Source of the DNA: Bugula neritina
Taxonomy: Eukaryota; Bryozoa; Gymnolaemata; Cheilostomatida; Bugulidae
Direction of reading: 5' to 3'
Assembly (NCBI GenBank): GCA_964035545.1
Contig: OZ037769.1
Location: forward strand, 17,489,633 to 17,553,632
DNA length: 64,000 nt
Positions 45,984 to 58,800 of the stretch are shown here, piece by piece (position 1 is the first letter of the stretch; every line of letters starts with the position of its first letter). The translations under genes were made by a program, and so were the position numbers. Below the pieces are notes generated by a model. The model was not told the origin of the DNA and made no database searches. It saw nothing but the letters and a program-made list of their open reading frames with translations.

Positions 45984-48900
45984 CCAATCACCTTAAGCAT
46001 ACCCTCCATACTGTCTAGACTGAGAGCCAACACTTCAGAGCCCTGAGACTGGGCTATAGACATACACCCCTCATACAGGAGAGGGAGGACAGGGAGCAAC
46101 AACTCCACATTAGCCAGATTCTCGCAGAAAAAGAATGAGGCCCTGACAGAAGAAATCTGTAGAGGGGCGGGGTGGGTAGGGGACAGCCCGGCTACGGTGG
46201 CTTCAAGGAAACTGCAGAATAAACCAGTCTATACTATATATTACTAATTTATATATTACTAGATATATTACTAGATATATTACTAGATATACTACTAGAT
46301 ATACTACTAGATATACTACTAGATATATTACTAGATATATTACTAGATATATATTACTAGATATATTACTAGATATACAACTAGATATATTACTAGATAT
46401 ATTACTAGATATATTACTAGATATATATTACTAGATATATTACTAGATATATTACTAGATATACTACGAGATATACTACTAGATATATTACCAGATATAT
46501 TACTAGTTATATTACTAGATATATTACTAGATGACACACCTCTGTAACAGAGCCCCATCCAGATACTGAGAGAAGCGACTAGCCAACCACACACACCTCC
46601 CCGTGAGGAAGGGGGAGCTCTTACCCTCCACATCCGGGAGGACAATTGTCCTGAAGAACTCCGCTATGTCAAACTCAACTTTCCCCTCCTTAACGATCCC
46701 GTGGAACATCGCGGGTACGGCACCCAGTGAGAAGAACACCGCCTCATGTATCTTCCACCTGACGTAATAATACTATACCTACACAGTGTAACTCAGTAAT
46801 ACTATACCTACACGGTGTAACTCAGTAATACTATACCTACACAGTGTAACTCAGTAATACTATACCTACACGGTGTAACTCAGTAATACTACACCTACAT
46901 AGTGTAACTCAGTAATACTACACCTACACAGTGTAACTCAGTAATACTATACCTACACAGTGTAACTCAGTAATACTATACCTACACGGTGTAACTCAGT
47001 AATACTATACCTACACAGTGTAACTCAGTAATACTATACCTACACGGTGTAACTCAGTAATACTACACCTACATAGTGTAACTCAGTAATACTACACCTA
47101 CACAGTGTAACTCAGTAATACTATACCTACACGGTGTAACTCAGTAATACTATACCTACACAGTGTAACTCAGTAATACTATACCTACACGGTGTAACTC
47201 AGTAATACTATACCTACACAGTGTAACTCAGTAATACTATACCTACACGGTGTAACTCAGTAATACTACACCTACATAGTGTAACTCAGTAATACTACAC
47301 CTACACAGTGTAACTCAGTAATACTATACCTACACAGTGTAACTCAGTAATACTATACCTACACGGTGTAACTCAGTAATACTATACCTACACAGTGTAA
47401 CTCAGTAATACTATACCTACACGGTGTAACTCAGTAATACTACACCTACATAGTGTAACTCAGTAATACTACACCTACACAGTGTAACTCAGTAATACTA
47501 TACCTACACGGTGTAACTCAGTAATACTATACCTACACAGTGTAACTCAGTAATACTATACCTACACAGTGTAACTCAGTAATACTATACCTACACAGTG
47601 TAACTCAGTAATACTATACCTACACGGTGTAACTCAGTAATACTATACCTACACAGTGTAACTCAGTAATACTATACCTACACAGTGTAACTCAGTAATA
47701 CTACACCTACACAGTGTAACTCAGTAATACTATACCTACACAGTGTAACTCAGTAATACTATACCTACATGGTGTAACTCAGTAATACTACACCTACACA
47801 GTGTAACTCAGTAATACTATACCTACACAGTGTAACTCAGTAATACTATACCTACACAGTGTAACTCAGTAATACTATACCTACCAATGCTCATTTCCTT
47901 TTCTCCTAGACTCTGATGCTTCTGCTACATGAAGGAGTATATTTTCAGCGAGAGCAATCAATCCGACATCATCAAACGCTGCCACAATGACCTGACAGCA
48001 GCAACAGATATAATACATACAGTAACATATAATACATACAGTAACATATAATATATACAGTAACATATAATATATACAGTAACATATAATATATACAGTA
48101 ACATATAATACATACAGTAACATATAATACACATACAGTAACATATAATATATACAGTAACATATAATACACATACAGTAACATATAATATATACAGTAA
48201 CATATAATACATACAGTAACATATAATACATACAGTAATATATACAGTAACATATAATATATACAGTAACATATAATACATACAGTAACGTATAATACAA
48301 ACAGCTGACTGGTCACCTGGAGTAAATCGTGAGCAGCGATTCTGATAGAAAAAGAGAAACTTGAGTCATCCTCATCTTCAACGTACTGATCAGCTGACTG
48401 GAGCCAGCATTTCTCCTGAGGTAATAATACAACATATAGTATACATATACTGTACTCCTGAAACATGTTATATACAGTGGAGTATACACTAATATATAGT
48501 AGTATATAGTATAGTATATAGTATATAGTAGTATATAATATATAGTAATATATAGTAGTATACCTGTCCTGTAGTCAGCTGTGAGTATATAGTTATATAG
48601 TAGAGGAGCTGCTTAATGTTGGACTTAATAACAGAGTGGAACTTGGGAGTCTCCACCAGCATGTCTATGAACTCAAATACTGAGTATATCAACGACTCTG
48701 GACCCACCACCTCTCCTGGAAGTACAGCTTATTGTATATTATCATATAGCATATCGTATATTATCATATAGCATATCGTATATTATCATATATCATATCT
48801 CATATTATCATATAGCATATTACAAAATACATCATGGTATAATCTTAGCCTACCATCTGAGTCCAGGGGATCATCATCATGATCATCTGAGTCATAGACT

Positions 48901-51900
48901 GTGGACCTCAAGTATCTGAGAGTTTATGTCAAGGTTAAATATACTATAGTGTGGTGATACAGTAGTATAGTTACTAGTATTATACAGTGATACAGTAGTA
49001 TAGTTACTAGTAGTATTATATAGTGATACAGTAGTATAGTTACTAGTAGTACTATATAGTGATACAGTAGTATAGTTACTAGTAGTACTATATAGTGATA
49101 CAGTAGTATAGTTACTAGTAGTACTATATAGTGATACAGTAGTATAGTTACTAGTAGTACTATATAGTGATACAGTAGTATAGTTACTAGTAGTACTATA
49201 TAGTGATACAGTAGTATAGTTACTAGTAGTACTATATAGTGATACAGTAGTATAGTTACTAGTAGTATTATATAGTGATACAGTAGTATAGTTACTAGTA
49301 GTACTATATAGTGATACAGTAGTATAGTTACTAGTAGTATTATATAGTGATACAGTAGTATAGTTACTAGTAGTACTATATAGTGATACAGTAGTATAGT
49401 TACTAGTAGTATTATATAGTGATACAGTAGTATAGTTACTAGTAGTACTATATAGTGATACAGTAGTATAGTTACTAGTAGTATTATATAGTGATACAGT
49501 AGTATAGTTACTAGTAGTACTATATAGTGATACAGTAGTATAGTTACTAGTAGTACTATATAGTGATACAGTAGTATAGTTACTAGTAGTACTATATAGT
49601 GATACAGTAGTATAGTTACTAGTAGTACTATATAGTGATACAGTAGTATAGTTACTAGTAGTATTATATAGTGATACAGTAGTATAGTTACTAGTAGTAC
49701 TATATAGTGATACAGTAGTATAGTTACTAGTAGTACTATATAGTGATACAGTAGTATAGTTACTAGTAGTACTATATAGTGATACAGTAGTATAGTTACT
49801 AGTAGTACTATATAGTGATACAGTAGTATAGTTACTAGTAGTACTATATAGTGATACAGTAGTATAGTTACTAGTATTATATATATATATATATAAAGAG
49901 GATACACATGAGAGGAGTTAACGAGAATCTGCCAAACACACGACACGATGTCCTTGAAGTGCGGAGAGATCTGATTGGGCAGACACTTGACGAGTAGAAT
50001 GAGGCACTTCATGATGTCCGTGTTGATTCTGAGGTCAGTGACCTGCCCGTCCCGAGACTGGAGAGCTTCAAGGAACGCCTCTATGAACTTTGGCAACACA
50101 GGAAGTAGAATCTGCTTGGCATATCCCTGTAATATTATATTATACTCTGTAATATTATACTCTGCAATATTATATTATACTCTGTAATATTATACTATAC
50201 TCTGTAATATTATATTATATACTCTGTAATATTATACTCTGTAATATTATATTATATACTATATTATACTCTGTAATATTATATTATACTCTGTAATATT
50301 ATACTCTGTAATATTATATTATACTCTGTAATATTATACTCTGTAATATTATATTATACTCTGTAATATTATACTCTGTAATATTATATCATACTCTGTA
50401 ATATTATACTATACTCTGTAATATTATACTATACTCTGTAATATTATACTATACTATGTAATATTATACTATACTCTGTAATATTATACTATACTCTGTA
50501 ATATTATATTATACTCTGTAATATTATACTATACTCTGTAATATTATAATATACTCTGTAATATTATACTATACTCTGTAATATTATACTATACTCTGTA
50601 ATATTATACTATACTCTGTAATATTATACTATACTCTGTAATATTATACTATACTCTGTAATATTATACTATACTCTGTAATATTATACTATACTCTGTA
50701 ATATTATACTATACTCTGTAATACTATATTATACTATGTAATATTATATTATACTCTGTAATATTATATTATACTCTGTAATATTATACTATACTCTGTA
50801 ATATTATACTATACTCTGTAATACTATATTATACTATGTAATATTATATTATACTCTGTAATATTATATTATACTCTGTAATATTATACTCTGTAATATT
50901 ATATTATACTCTGTAATATTATACTCTGTAATATTATACTCTGTAATATTATATTATACCCCATAGGAGTTACCTTCTCAACCTCAGACACCTGGATGAT
51001 GACGCTGACGCAGGTGTTGAAGATTACGACAGCCCTAGCCCGAGATCTGTTGCTGTACTGGCCGGTGGTGATGAATATTCTGTACAACTCTGGAAGTAAG
51101 GCTGGGGCCACGTCCTTCATTTGCTTATCTGTGATATCTCTAATAAACTCTGTAACAGTGTGTACTGTATACTGTAGTGTGTACTGTATACTGTAGTGTG
51201 TACTGTATACTGTAGTATATACTGTATACTGTAGTGTGTACTGTAGTGTATACTGTAGTGTGTACTGTATACTGTAGTATATACTGTATACTGTAGTGTG
51301 TACTGTAGTGTATACTGTATACTGTAGTGTGTAGTGTATACTGTAGTGTGTACTGTATACTGTAGTGTGTACTGTATACTGTAGTGTGTACTGTATACTG
51401 TAGTGTGTACTGTATACTGTAGTGTGTACTGTATACTGTAGTGTGTACTGTATACTGTAGTGTGTACTGTATACTGTAGTGTGTACTGTATACTGTAGTG
51501 TGTACTGTATACTGTAGTATATACTGTATACTGTAGTGTGTACTGTATACTGTAGTGTGTACTGTATACTGTAGTGTATACTGTATAGTACACACACACG
51601 CACCTGTTAACACACGCATAGAGCCGTGTACAATGTTCCCATCAGCACTAGCCAAACCCTGCATGAGAATCTCCATCAGCTCCGGCCAATCATCTGGCCA
51701 ATCCCAGTGTGCAATAGAGGATATGACATAGGCAACTATTGACCGTACTTTACTATTCATCTCGCTTAATCCTTGTGGTATCAGCGAGCGTATGGCCATT
51801 CGCATCTGTAATATATACTAGAGTATCAGTAATATATACTAGAGTACTAGTAATATATACTAGAGTACTAGTAATATACTCACATGAGGTGAAACTTCAG

Positions 51901-52443
51901 GAAGTGAAAACTTGTCGGCCAGCTGCGACCAATGAGAATCCACATACTGACGGAGCAGCACTGCTGCCAACTGTTTGATGCCAGCTGACTCCCCCACATC
52001 AACACAGATTTCTGTCAGCACCAGACCAAAGTCTACACAATATGATCCACAAAACACATTCCATATTATTATATAATAATTTATATATTACAATACTCAA
52101 TAGTCACAGTGAATACTTGTCAACTAATAAATTAATAGCCTATTGTCATACAAACGGTGGCAATGTCAATGTGTCTATGAAACTCAAGGTTGATGCTAAG
52201 CTTAGTCTTGGTGACTACGATAACGACTCACACTGTTACACACATTGTGACACATACTATGACTCATACTATGACACACACTGTGATACATACTGATAAT
52301 ATTACTAGTCCATTGAGATTACCTTCTGTCACTTCTAGAGCTTTTAATTTCTCTTCGCCAGCTTCTCTTTCTACTTTAGTTGACGACAAAATGTAGTGCA
52401 AACTCTCAAAAACTGCTGACCTAATGGATATCTGCTGAGACAT
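38806..52443 (-). CDS. IPO9: Importin-9, complete (1028 aa, 20 exons)
   Basis: Karyopherin-beta nuclear import receptor; in animals IPO9 carries histone H2A-H2B, actin and ribosomal proteins and is released by RanGTP. Exons 5' to 3': 52443-52323, 52032-51884, 51805-51604, 51149-50974, 50126-49906, 48915-48854, 48715-48564, 48415-48317, 47991-47885, 46758-46540, 46211-45992, 45756-45678, 45511-45366, 44939-44814, 44602-44318, 43666-43500, 42824-42676, 40442-40309, 39583-39493, 38987-38806. All phases fit; 3087 bases, close to the human length of about 1041 aa. Strong landmarks are [29 protein letters not shown], the acidic [15 protein letters not shown] and [36 protein letters not shown], and an acidic C-terminal loop (residues about 930-970). 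ATG at 52443 was chosen because [15 protein letters not shown] begins the family's first helix. Most introns are private tandem arrays. Confidence 0.97.
39690..40297. repeat. 22-bp array in IPO9 intron 19
   Basis: Same family as 10920-15430 (GAGTTATATAATATAATATA + CT). It begins about 12 bases inside the donor of exon 18 (GAG|GTTGTG). Confidence 0.95.
40480..42655. repeat. 28-bp array in IPO9 intron 18
   Basis: About 78 units of ATACATATAATACACATAGT + TATATAAT, with variants TTACAC, CTACAC and AGTAATAT. It fills the 2.2-kb intron. Frames on the - strand repeating [12 protein letters not shown] are artefacts. Confidence 0.95.
42845..43475. repeat. TAGTAATAA-type array in IPO9 intron 17
   Basis: 9-, 12- and 15-base units of (TAA)nTAG filling the intron from near the donor GTGAGT to about 20 bases before the acceptor CTACAG. 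Confidence 0.95.
43675..44310. repeat. 17-bp array in IPO9 intron 16 carrying the acceptor sequence
   Basis: About 36 units of GATATGATATACTGTGT, with a larger duplicated block of about 180 bases (43870-44040 and 44050-44220). On the - strand each unit reads ATATCATATCACACAG, matching the real acceptor CGTATCACACAG|GAAC at 43667. The array therefore presents dozens of decoy acceptors. Confidence 0.93.
44620..44760. repeat. 16-bp array in IPO9 intron 15
   Basis: Units of TATTACTGTATTACTA. On the - strand they read TAGTAATACAGTAATA, with repeated ACAG. Confidence 0.9.
44941..45365. repeat. 22-bp array making up all of IPO9 intron 14
   Basis: About 19 units of GAGTAGTTGACCTAGATATA + CA run from donor to acceptor. 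On the - strand the donor GTATCTAGGTCAACTGCTCT and the last unit (TAGGTCAACCACTCTC then TATATTCAG) are themselves units. No other intron sequence remains. Confidence 0.95.
45483..45612. repeat. Triplicated exon-13 acceptor
   Basis: A 46-base segment including the exon 13 start occurs three times: TCTCAATAATATGTTGATCT + GTAACAT. On the - strand each copy has TGTTACAG|ATCAACATAT, i.e. the acceptor and about 25 bases of exon. The exonic one (nearest the body of the exon) keeps the reading frame. Confidence 0.9.
45757..45985. repeat. 31-bp array in IPO9 intron 12 carrying acceptor plus exon start
   Basis: On the - strand about six units read TACTGTTTGTAG|GTGAATAA followed by TATATAATATA, where TTTGTAG|GTGAATAA is exactly the real acceptor and first eight bases of exon 12. 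A (TA)n tract adjoins. Confidence 0.93.
46236..46535. repeat. 12-bp array in IPO9 intron 11
   Basis: About 25 units of TACTAGATATAT, starting about 5 bases inside the donor GTGTGT. Frames on it repeat NISS/VIYL and are artefacts. Confidence 0.95.
46765..47884. repeat. 29-bp array in IPO9 intron 9 carrying the donor sequence
   Basis: About 38 units of TAATACTATACCTACACAGT + GTAACTCAG. On the - strand the real donor TG|GTAGGTATAGTATTACTG opens the array and each unit repeats TGTAGGTATAGTATTACTGA. A higher-order pattern of five to seven units (C/T at CACGGT, ACACC) recurs several times. Confidence 0.95.
48005..48300. repeat. 19-bp array in IPO9 intron 8
   Basis: About 15 units of TATACAGTAACATATAATA, with variants of 17 and 21 bases, filling most of the intron. 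Confidence 0.93.
48490..48830. repeat. Small arrays in IPO9 introns 6 and 7
   Basis: Intron 7 (48490-48560) holds TATAGTAGTATA-type repeats; intron 6 (48725-48830) holds three units of ATTATCATATAGCATATCGT. Exon 7 (48564-48715) lies between. Confidence 0.85.
48950..49880. repeat. 36-bp array in IPO9 intron 5
   Basis: About 26 nearly identical units (TATAGTGATACAGTAGTATA + GTTACTAGTAGTACTA) with a regular C/T variant. It gives a spurious 391-codon minus-strand frame that starts in the real exon 5. Confidence 0.96.
50127..50960. repeat. 20/15-bp array filling IPO9 intron 4 up to the acceptor
   Basis: Units of ATATTATACTATACTCTGTA and the short ATATTATACTCTGTA. On the - strand each contains AATATTACAGAG, matching the real acceptor TAATATTACAG|GG at 50127. 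The array ends at the acceptor itself. Confidence 0.95.
51155..51592. repeat. 19-bp array in IPO9 intron 3
   Basis: About 22 units of GTACTGTATACTGTAGTGT. On the - strand units read GTACACACTACAGTATACA, close to the real acceptor GTACACACTGTTACAG. Confidence 0.95.
51806..51883. repeat. 78-base IPO9 intron 2 composed of three repeat units
   Basis: Between GTGAGT and TTACAG the whole intron is three units of about 25 bases (TATATACTAGAGTACTAGTA and variants). It is the simplest case of an intron that is nothing but the array. Confidence 0.9.
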
Positions 52444-53769
52444 CTGTCTGGTAACAGAGTTAGGCGATAATTAGCAATCAGTAACAAGACTTACTATTTA
52501 TTTTGAGTGAGTGCAATAAATATAATTATATTAACTTTCAATCAAGAGAATCCGACTAGCTCAAAGTCTACGCTAGAGTCAGGCTAAAAGTGATTCGTGA
52601 TCAGTAAGATTCATACTTAAAGTTATTGTTACTGTTAGACTTGCAGTTGTAGTTATACTATTAGGATTGCTTAGTCATAGTGATATTGATAATATTAGTA
52701 TTACTGCTACTCATAATCATAATGAAACAGATGATGAGGCCAACATAATATTAATATAAATATTGAGATTTTTTATCGTCTATTGCGGTCCTCTACTACT
52801 AGTACTAGTGCTAGCACTACTAACATAGTAATACTAATTACTAATACTAATAGTAATAGTAATACTAGAACTAAGAGCAATTCAGTATTTATTCAATCTA
52901 ATACTTCAAGTTTATCAAAAGGTATAAGCCTATCACTACAAATTGAAATATCAATTAGAATTATCATTATCATTATAATTAATATAATGAATCAAAAGAA
53001 TTAAGATTGACATTGATTATCATTATTCATTACTGATTATTATTGCGATAATAAGATTATCATTAGACATTACGATTATCATTATGATAAATCATTAAAT
53101 GGTTATCTTTAGCCTTTAGCCTTTAGGGCTAGGCTTAGCCTTAGGCTTATGTTATGACTATGAAGAAAATCAAAATGTATTAAGAATTTATTAATAAAAT
53201 ATTTTCTGATTCTATTTGAAAAAAATTATCTTTATACTAAAAAAATTTATGAGCCATAATGAGTCATAATGATTATTAAAACGATAATAACATATTATGA
53301 TACTATTTCATCAATTATTTATTTGTAATACTTAATCCAGACCGACGTGAATTTATAAGGCATGAGAATTGCTAGAAGCAGCATTGATTGGGAGTCATTG
53401 AGGGCAGTTTGTCTAGACGTGGTATAAAGAATTCAAACCTAACAACTAAAATCATTGCACTCAGTAACCATTAGTATTGTGTTCTTTCAAGCGATTTCCA
53501 TAAAGCACACGACCGTAGCCTTAGTGTTATTTTTCCATTCAGTGCAACAGCTATGTTTGTGCCGATGTATTGAGTAACAAATGAATACACAACTCCAGAA
53601 CTCATGTCATGGTCTGTTCAATTCACTTCAGTGCTGCGAGTGTATGTATGTATTACTTACAGTCAGATGTTATATTGGAAACCATATAATATTTGCAAGT
53701 AAATTGCATGTTTTATTAACTAAAAGCAATAAAACAGCATATATAACATCATTATCTATAAAGCTAATT
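52444..53769. other. Intergenic region between the Bcl-2-like gene and IPO9
   Basis: Contains the IPO9 5' UTR and promoter (- strand) and the 3' end of the Bcl-2-like gene. It is rich in degenerate ATTACTAAT/GATTATCATT simple sequence. No TATA box or further gene could be fixed. Confidence 0.6.
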
Positions 53770-55813
53770 CTAAAGTCCCTCGTCAAACACATCATCGTCA
53801 TAGGTCGTAGATATTTCAATATTCCCTTTACAATGTTGATATCTCTGGAAAGCCTCCAGTCGATCTCTGATCTCAGTTCTCTTCTTTCTCCTAGCCTCCA
53901 GCACCGACTCACAGGTCTCACTGTTGTCTTCGGGGATCGTCTCAGCCGCCCCGAGGTCAGACCCGCATGGCTGACCTTCACCTTTACCTGAGGCTACTCG
54001 CACCCCGTCGTCTCCACTCTCACCGGTAGCAAATGGCGTAGGCGCCGTGCCCACTCTATCGTCGTGGAAAGCGCTTGTTATCAGCTCATATTCGGCAGCC
54101 AGCAACTTCTGATTCATAAACTGATCTTCTCCTTGCAAGTCTTTCAAAGGTGAGACGGCGTCGTATACTGACCTCCTTTGTTCTGTCTCTTCTAGGACTG
54201 CGTTTCTCTGTACAACATAGTGATATACGCAGCTTCTTTAAACATATAACATATTATAGAAAGAAAACCTGTTTAATGAAGGTCATCGGCAAATACAACA
54301 CTTTCCTTCAACTGTGTATTATATTTTAGGGTTAGTAAAATAATTTAAACTTTGCTCTTAAATTATTTGTATTCTTATGAATATATATGCTAAGAGTTTA
54401 CAGGGTATGGTGTCTAATTACTAGTTTATAAGTTGAGATATGTTATAGTCAGTACTTTCGAACTATACACTGTAGTATGTATAGTATACACCGTAGTATG
54501 TATAGTATACACTGTAGTATGTGTAGTACACACTGTAGTATAGTACAGTATACACTGTAGTATGTGTAGTATACACTGTAGTATAGTATAGCACACTGTA
54601 GTATAGTATAGCACACTGTAGTATAGTAGAGCACACTGACCCAGCCCCCTGAGCTCACTATCCAGCTATGCATATGCTGACTGAGAAAGTGAGCTCCCAT
54701 CATCATCAGATCTGAACTTCTCTGTAAGTGTCCAGGTTTTCTGTTTCTGCTGACTCGGGAGACTAAGTCAGCAGTGAACTCCAGTACCTGAGTAACAAAT
54801 ACTTTATATAATACTCCAGTACCTGAGTAACAAATACTTTATATAATACTCCAGTACCTGAGTAACAAATACTTTATATAATACTCCAGTACCTGAGTAA
54901 CAAATACTTTATATAATACTCCAGGACCTGAGTAACAAATACTTTATATAATACTCCAGTACCTGAGTAACAAATACTTTATATAATACTCCAGTACCTG
55001 AGTAACAAATACTTTATATAATACTCCAGTACCTGAGTAATAAATACTTTATATAATAACTCCAGTACCCGAGTAACAAATACTTTATATAATACTCCAG
55101 TACCTGAGTAACAAATACTTTATATAATACTCCAGGACCTGAGTAACAAATACTTTATATAATACTCCAATACCTGAGTAATAAATACTTTATATAATAC
55201 TCCACGACCTGAGTAACCAATACTTTACTCACCATCACTACTCTGTCCCAGCTGATTTCCTCCCCACTGGGGATCAAGTAACTCAACAGGATTGTGTCAT
55301 AGTTGACCCGCGCCTTCCCTTCCCCAACTGAGGGGCTGATAATCATATCTATTTCGGACTTCCACACTTTGAAGACGTGATCATAGTGTTCGGCAATGAC
55401 ACACTTCAGAAAGTTACCTGCAAGCCATGAGTGCAAAGCCACACATGTTTTAGTGGAAATATAGCTAGTCTGCGTTAAGTTAGAGGAAATAGTCTGCGTT
55501 AGTTTAGAGGAAATAAATAGCTAGTCTACTTTTTAAGATTAGTAGTCTGTGTGATCAGAAGTTATCCATTCACGAGAAACTAATATTGGCAGTTCATTGC
55601 TTACAACATATTAGAGTTGCATTCTCTTACCAATCTTCTTTAGTTTCAAGATAGTTTGAGTTTTCTCACAACTGTCCTTTCCTAGCCCTAAACTCTCCAG
55701 GTGGGAGATGACACACGACAGCTTGCTCTCTATCTTATTACCCTCTTTTAAACTGAAAACAATGCAAGTTAGAGGTCAGTGCTGAAGTTGTGTAATATAT
55801 ATTACACAGGTAG

Positions 55814-55855
<42 letters not shown>

Positions 55856-58800
55856 CTACTTGTGTAACATATACTACTATCTGTGTAACATATATTACTA
55901 CCTGTGTAATATATATTACTACCTGTGTAATATATATGCCGAGAGAATGCCATGATGCTCAGCTCTCACTTTCTCATAGCGATGGTCCCGGGAAAGATGT
56001 CTAGAGTTGAACTTTTCAAATAGACATTCAGAAGTGTTGAGGCTGGAAGTGTTGGCGGGGGAGGCAGCAGCAGCCGGGGAGACAATTACGCTGTCGCTGC
56101 ATGAGTCAGCCGTACTGGACACAGGAATGTCAAACACTTCTTTGAACATCATCTTACTGACAGCACATTCAAAGGCTGCCTACAGGTACATATGTGGTAC
56201 TATATACTACAGGTACATATGTGGTACTATATACTACAGGTACATATGTGGTACTATATATTATAGGTATATATGATACTATATATTACAGGTATATATA
56301 ATACTACATATTGCAGGTATATATAATACTATATATTACAGGTATATATCATACTATGTAATACAGTTATATATATGATACTATATATTACCCAATCTCC
56401 ATTGTCGTGGATCCAACTGATAGCAAAACGTTCGATGAACTGGACACAAGCCGCCACCAAACTCGCTACTCGTTTACCACTCAGAATACTGAATTCATTA
56501 GCAGTTACCGTGTAGGTAATGAGTTCTTCAGTGTAGGAGATACTCTACAGAGAGTATATATATATGATATACTCTACAGAGAGTATATATATATGATATA
56601 CTCTACAGAGAGTATATATATGATACACTCTACAGAGAGTATATATATGATATACTCTACAGAGAGTATATATAGGGTATACTCTACAGAGAGTATATAT
56701 ATGATATACTGTATGCTAATAACTATTCAGTGTATGATATATTATGCAACTAGGTTACTAACTATACTCTAATGTTTATCTGTTACCGTGACAACCCTGT
56801 CCCAGCTCATCCTCTCCTTCCTGTCAGTCAACCAGTTCCTCAGGAGCTCCAGATATGCAGCCTTTATTCTGTTCTCTGAACACTTGCGGTTCGAGAGGAG
56901 CTCTTCTATTCTGTGTGTCTTTTCCCCCAACCGGATCACATTTGACTTGAAATATCGGGCTAAGATTGTCCCTGTAGAATATCATATTACTCTGTATTAC
57001 ATTACTCTGTATTATATTACTCTGTATCATATTACTCTGTATTATATTACTCTGTATCATATTACTCTGTATTATATTACTCTGTATTACATTACTCTGT
57101 ATTATATTACTCTGTATCATATTACTCTGTATTATATTACTCTGTATTATATTACTCTGTATTATATTACTCTGTATTATATACTCTGTATTGTATTACT
57201 CTGTATTATATTACTCTGTATTATATTACTCTGTATCATATTACTCTGTATTATATTACTCTGTATCATATTACTCTGTATTATATTTCTCTGTATCATA
57301 TTACTCTGTATTATATTACTCTGTATTATATTACTCTGTATTATATTACTCTGTATTATATTACTCTGTATCATATTACTCTGTATCATATTACTCTGTA
57401 TTATATATACTCTGTATTATATTACTCTGTATTATATTACTCTGTATTATATTACTCTGTATTATATATACTCTGTATTATATTACTCTGTATCATATTA
57501 CTCTGTATTATATTACTCTGTATTATATTACTCTGTATCGTATTACTCTGTATTATATTACTCTGTATCATATTACTCTGTATTATATTACTATGTATTA
57601 TATATACTCTGTATTATATTACTCTGTATTATATTACTCTGTATTATATTACTCTGTATTATATTACTCTGTATCATATTACTCTGTATCATATTGCTCT
57701 GTATTATATTACTCTGTATCATATTACTCTGTATCATATTACTCTGTATTATATTACTCTGTATTACATTACTCTGTATTATATTACTCTGTATTATATA
57801 TACTCTGTATTATATTACTCTGTATCATATTACTCTGTATTATATTACTCTGTATTATATTACTCTGTATCGTATTACTCTGTATTATATTACTCTGTAT
57901 CATATTACTCTGTATTATATTACTCTGTATTATATATACTCTGTATTATATTACTCTGTATTATATTACTCTGTATTATATTACTCTGTATTATATTACT
58001 CTGTATCATATTACTCTGTATCATATTGCTCTGTATTATATTACTCTGTATCATATTACTCTGTATCATATTACTCTGTATTATATTACTCTGTATTATA
58101 TTACTCTGTATCATATTACTCTGTATTATATTACTCTATATCATATTACTCTGTATTATATTACTCTGTATTATATTACCACTCACCATACTCTACGAGA
58201 GCTAGCATCAAGGGAGAGTTGTCATAGTTCGTCCTGTGCACTGGCAATACTTCACTCACTATTCTCTTCACCTGCACCGTATCGGCACTGCAATGACAAT
58301 CTACAGCTCATATACGTAATCTATAGAATACACTCTACTAAGTTAATTTATCTGCAGAATACACTCACAGGAGAGACAACTCCCTGTTATATATAGTAAC
58401 GGTGAGAGAGTAGTGACAACTCCCTGTTATATATAGTACCACTGAGAGAGTAGAGACAACTCCCTGTTATATATAATAACACTGAGAGAGTAGAGACAAC
58501 TCCCTGTTATATATAATAACACTGAGAGAGTAGTGACAACTCCCTGTTATATATAATAACACTGAGAGAGTAGTGACAACTCCCTGTTATATATAAGAAC
58601 ACTGAGAGAGTAGAGACAACTCCCTGTTATATATAATAACACTGAGAGAGTAGAGACAGCTAATAACACTGAGAGAGTGGAGACAACTCCCTGTTATATA
58701 TAATAACACTGAGAGAGTAGTGACAACTCCCTGTTATATATAGTAACACTGAGAGAGTAGAGACAACTCCCTGTTATATATAGTAACACTGAGAGAGTAG

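Noticed and set aside
48924-50099. Minus-strand frame of 391 codons
   Set aside because: Only its first part is IPO9 exon 5; the rest reads through the donor into the 36-bp intron array.
53100-53150. Telomere-like TTAGCC/TTAGGC words
   Set aside because: Only a few degenerate copies, not a TTAGGG tract; chance simple sequence is more likely.
53581-53991. Plus-strand frame of 136 codons
   Set aside because: Antisense to the last exon of the Bcl-2-like gene, whose frame, acceptor and phase fit better.
56788-58396. Plus-strand frames of 479 and 401 codons
   Set aside because: They are the 15-bp array of an intron; real exons of the Bcl-2-like gene lie on the - strand at both ends.
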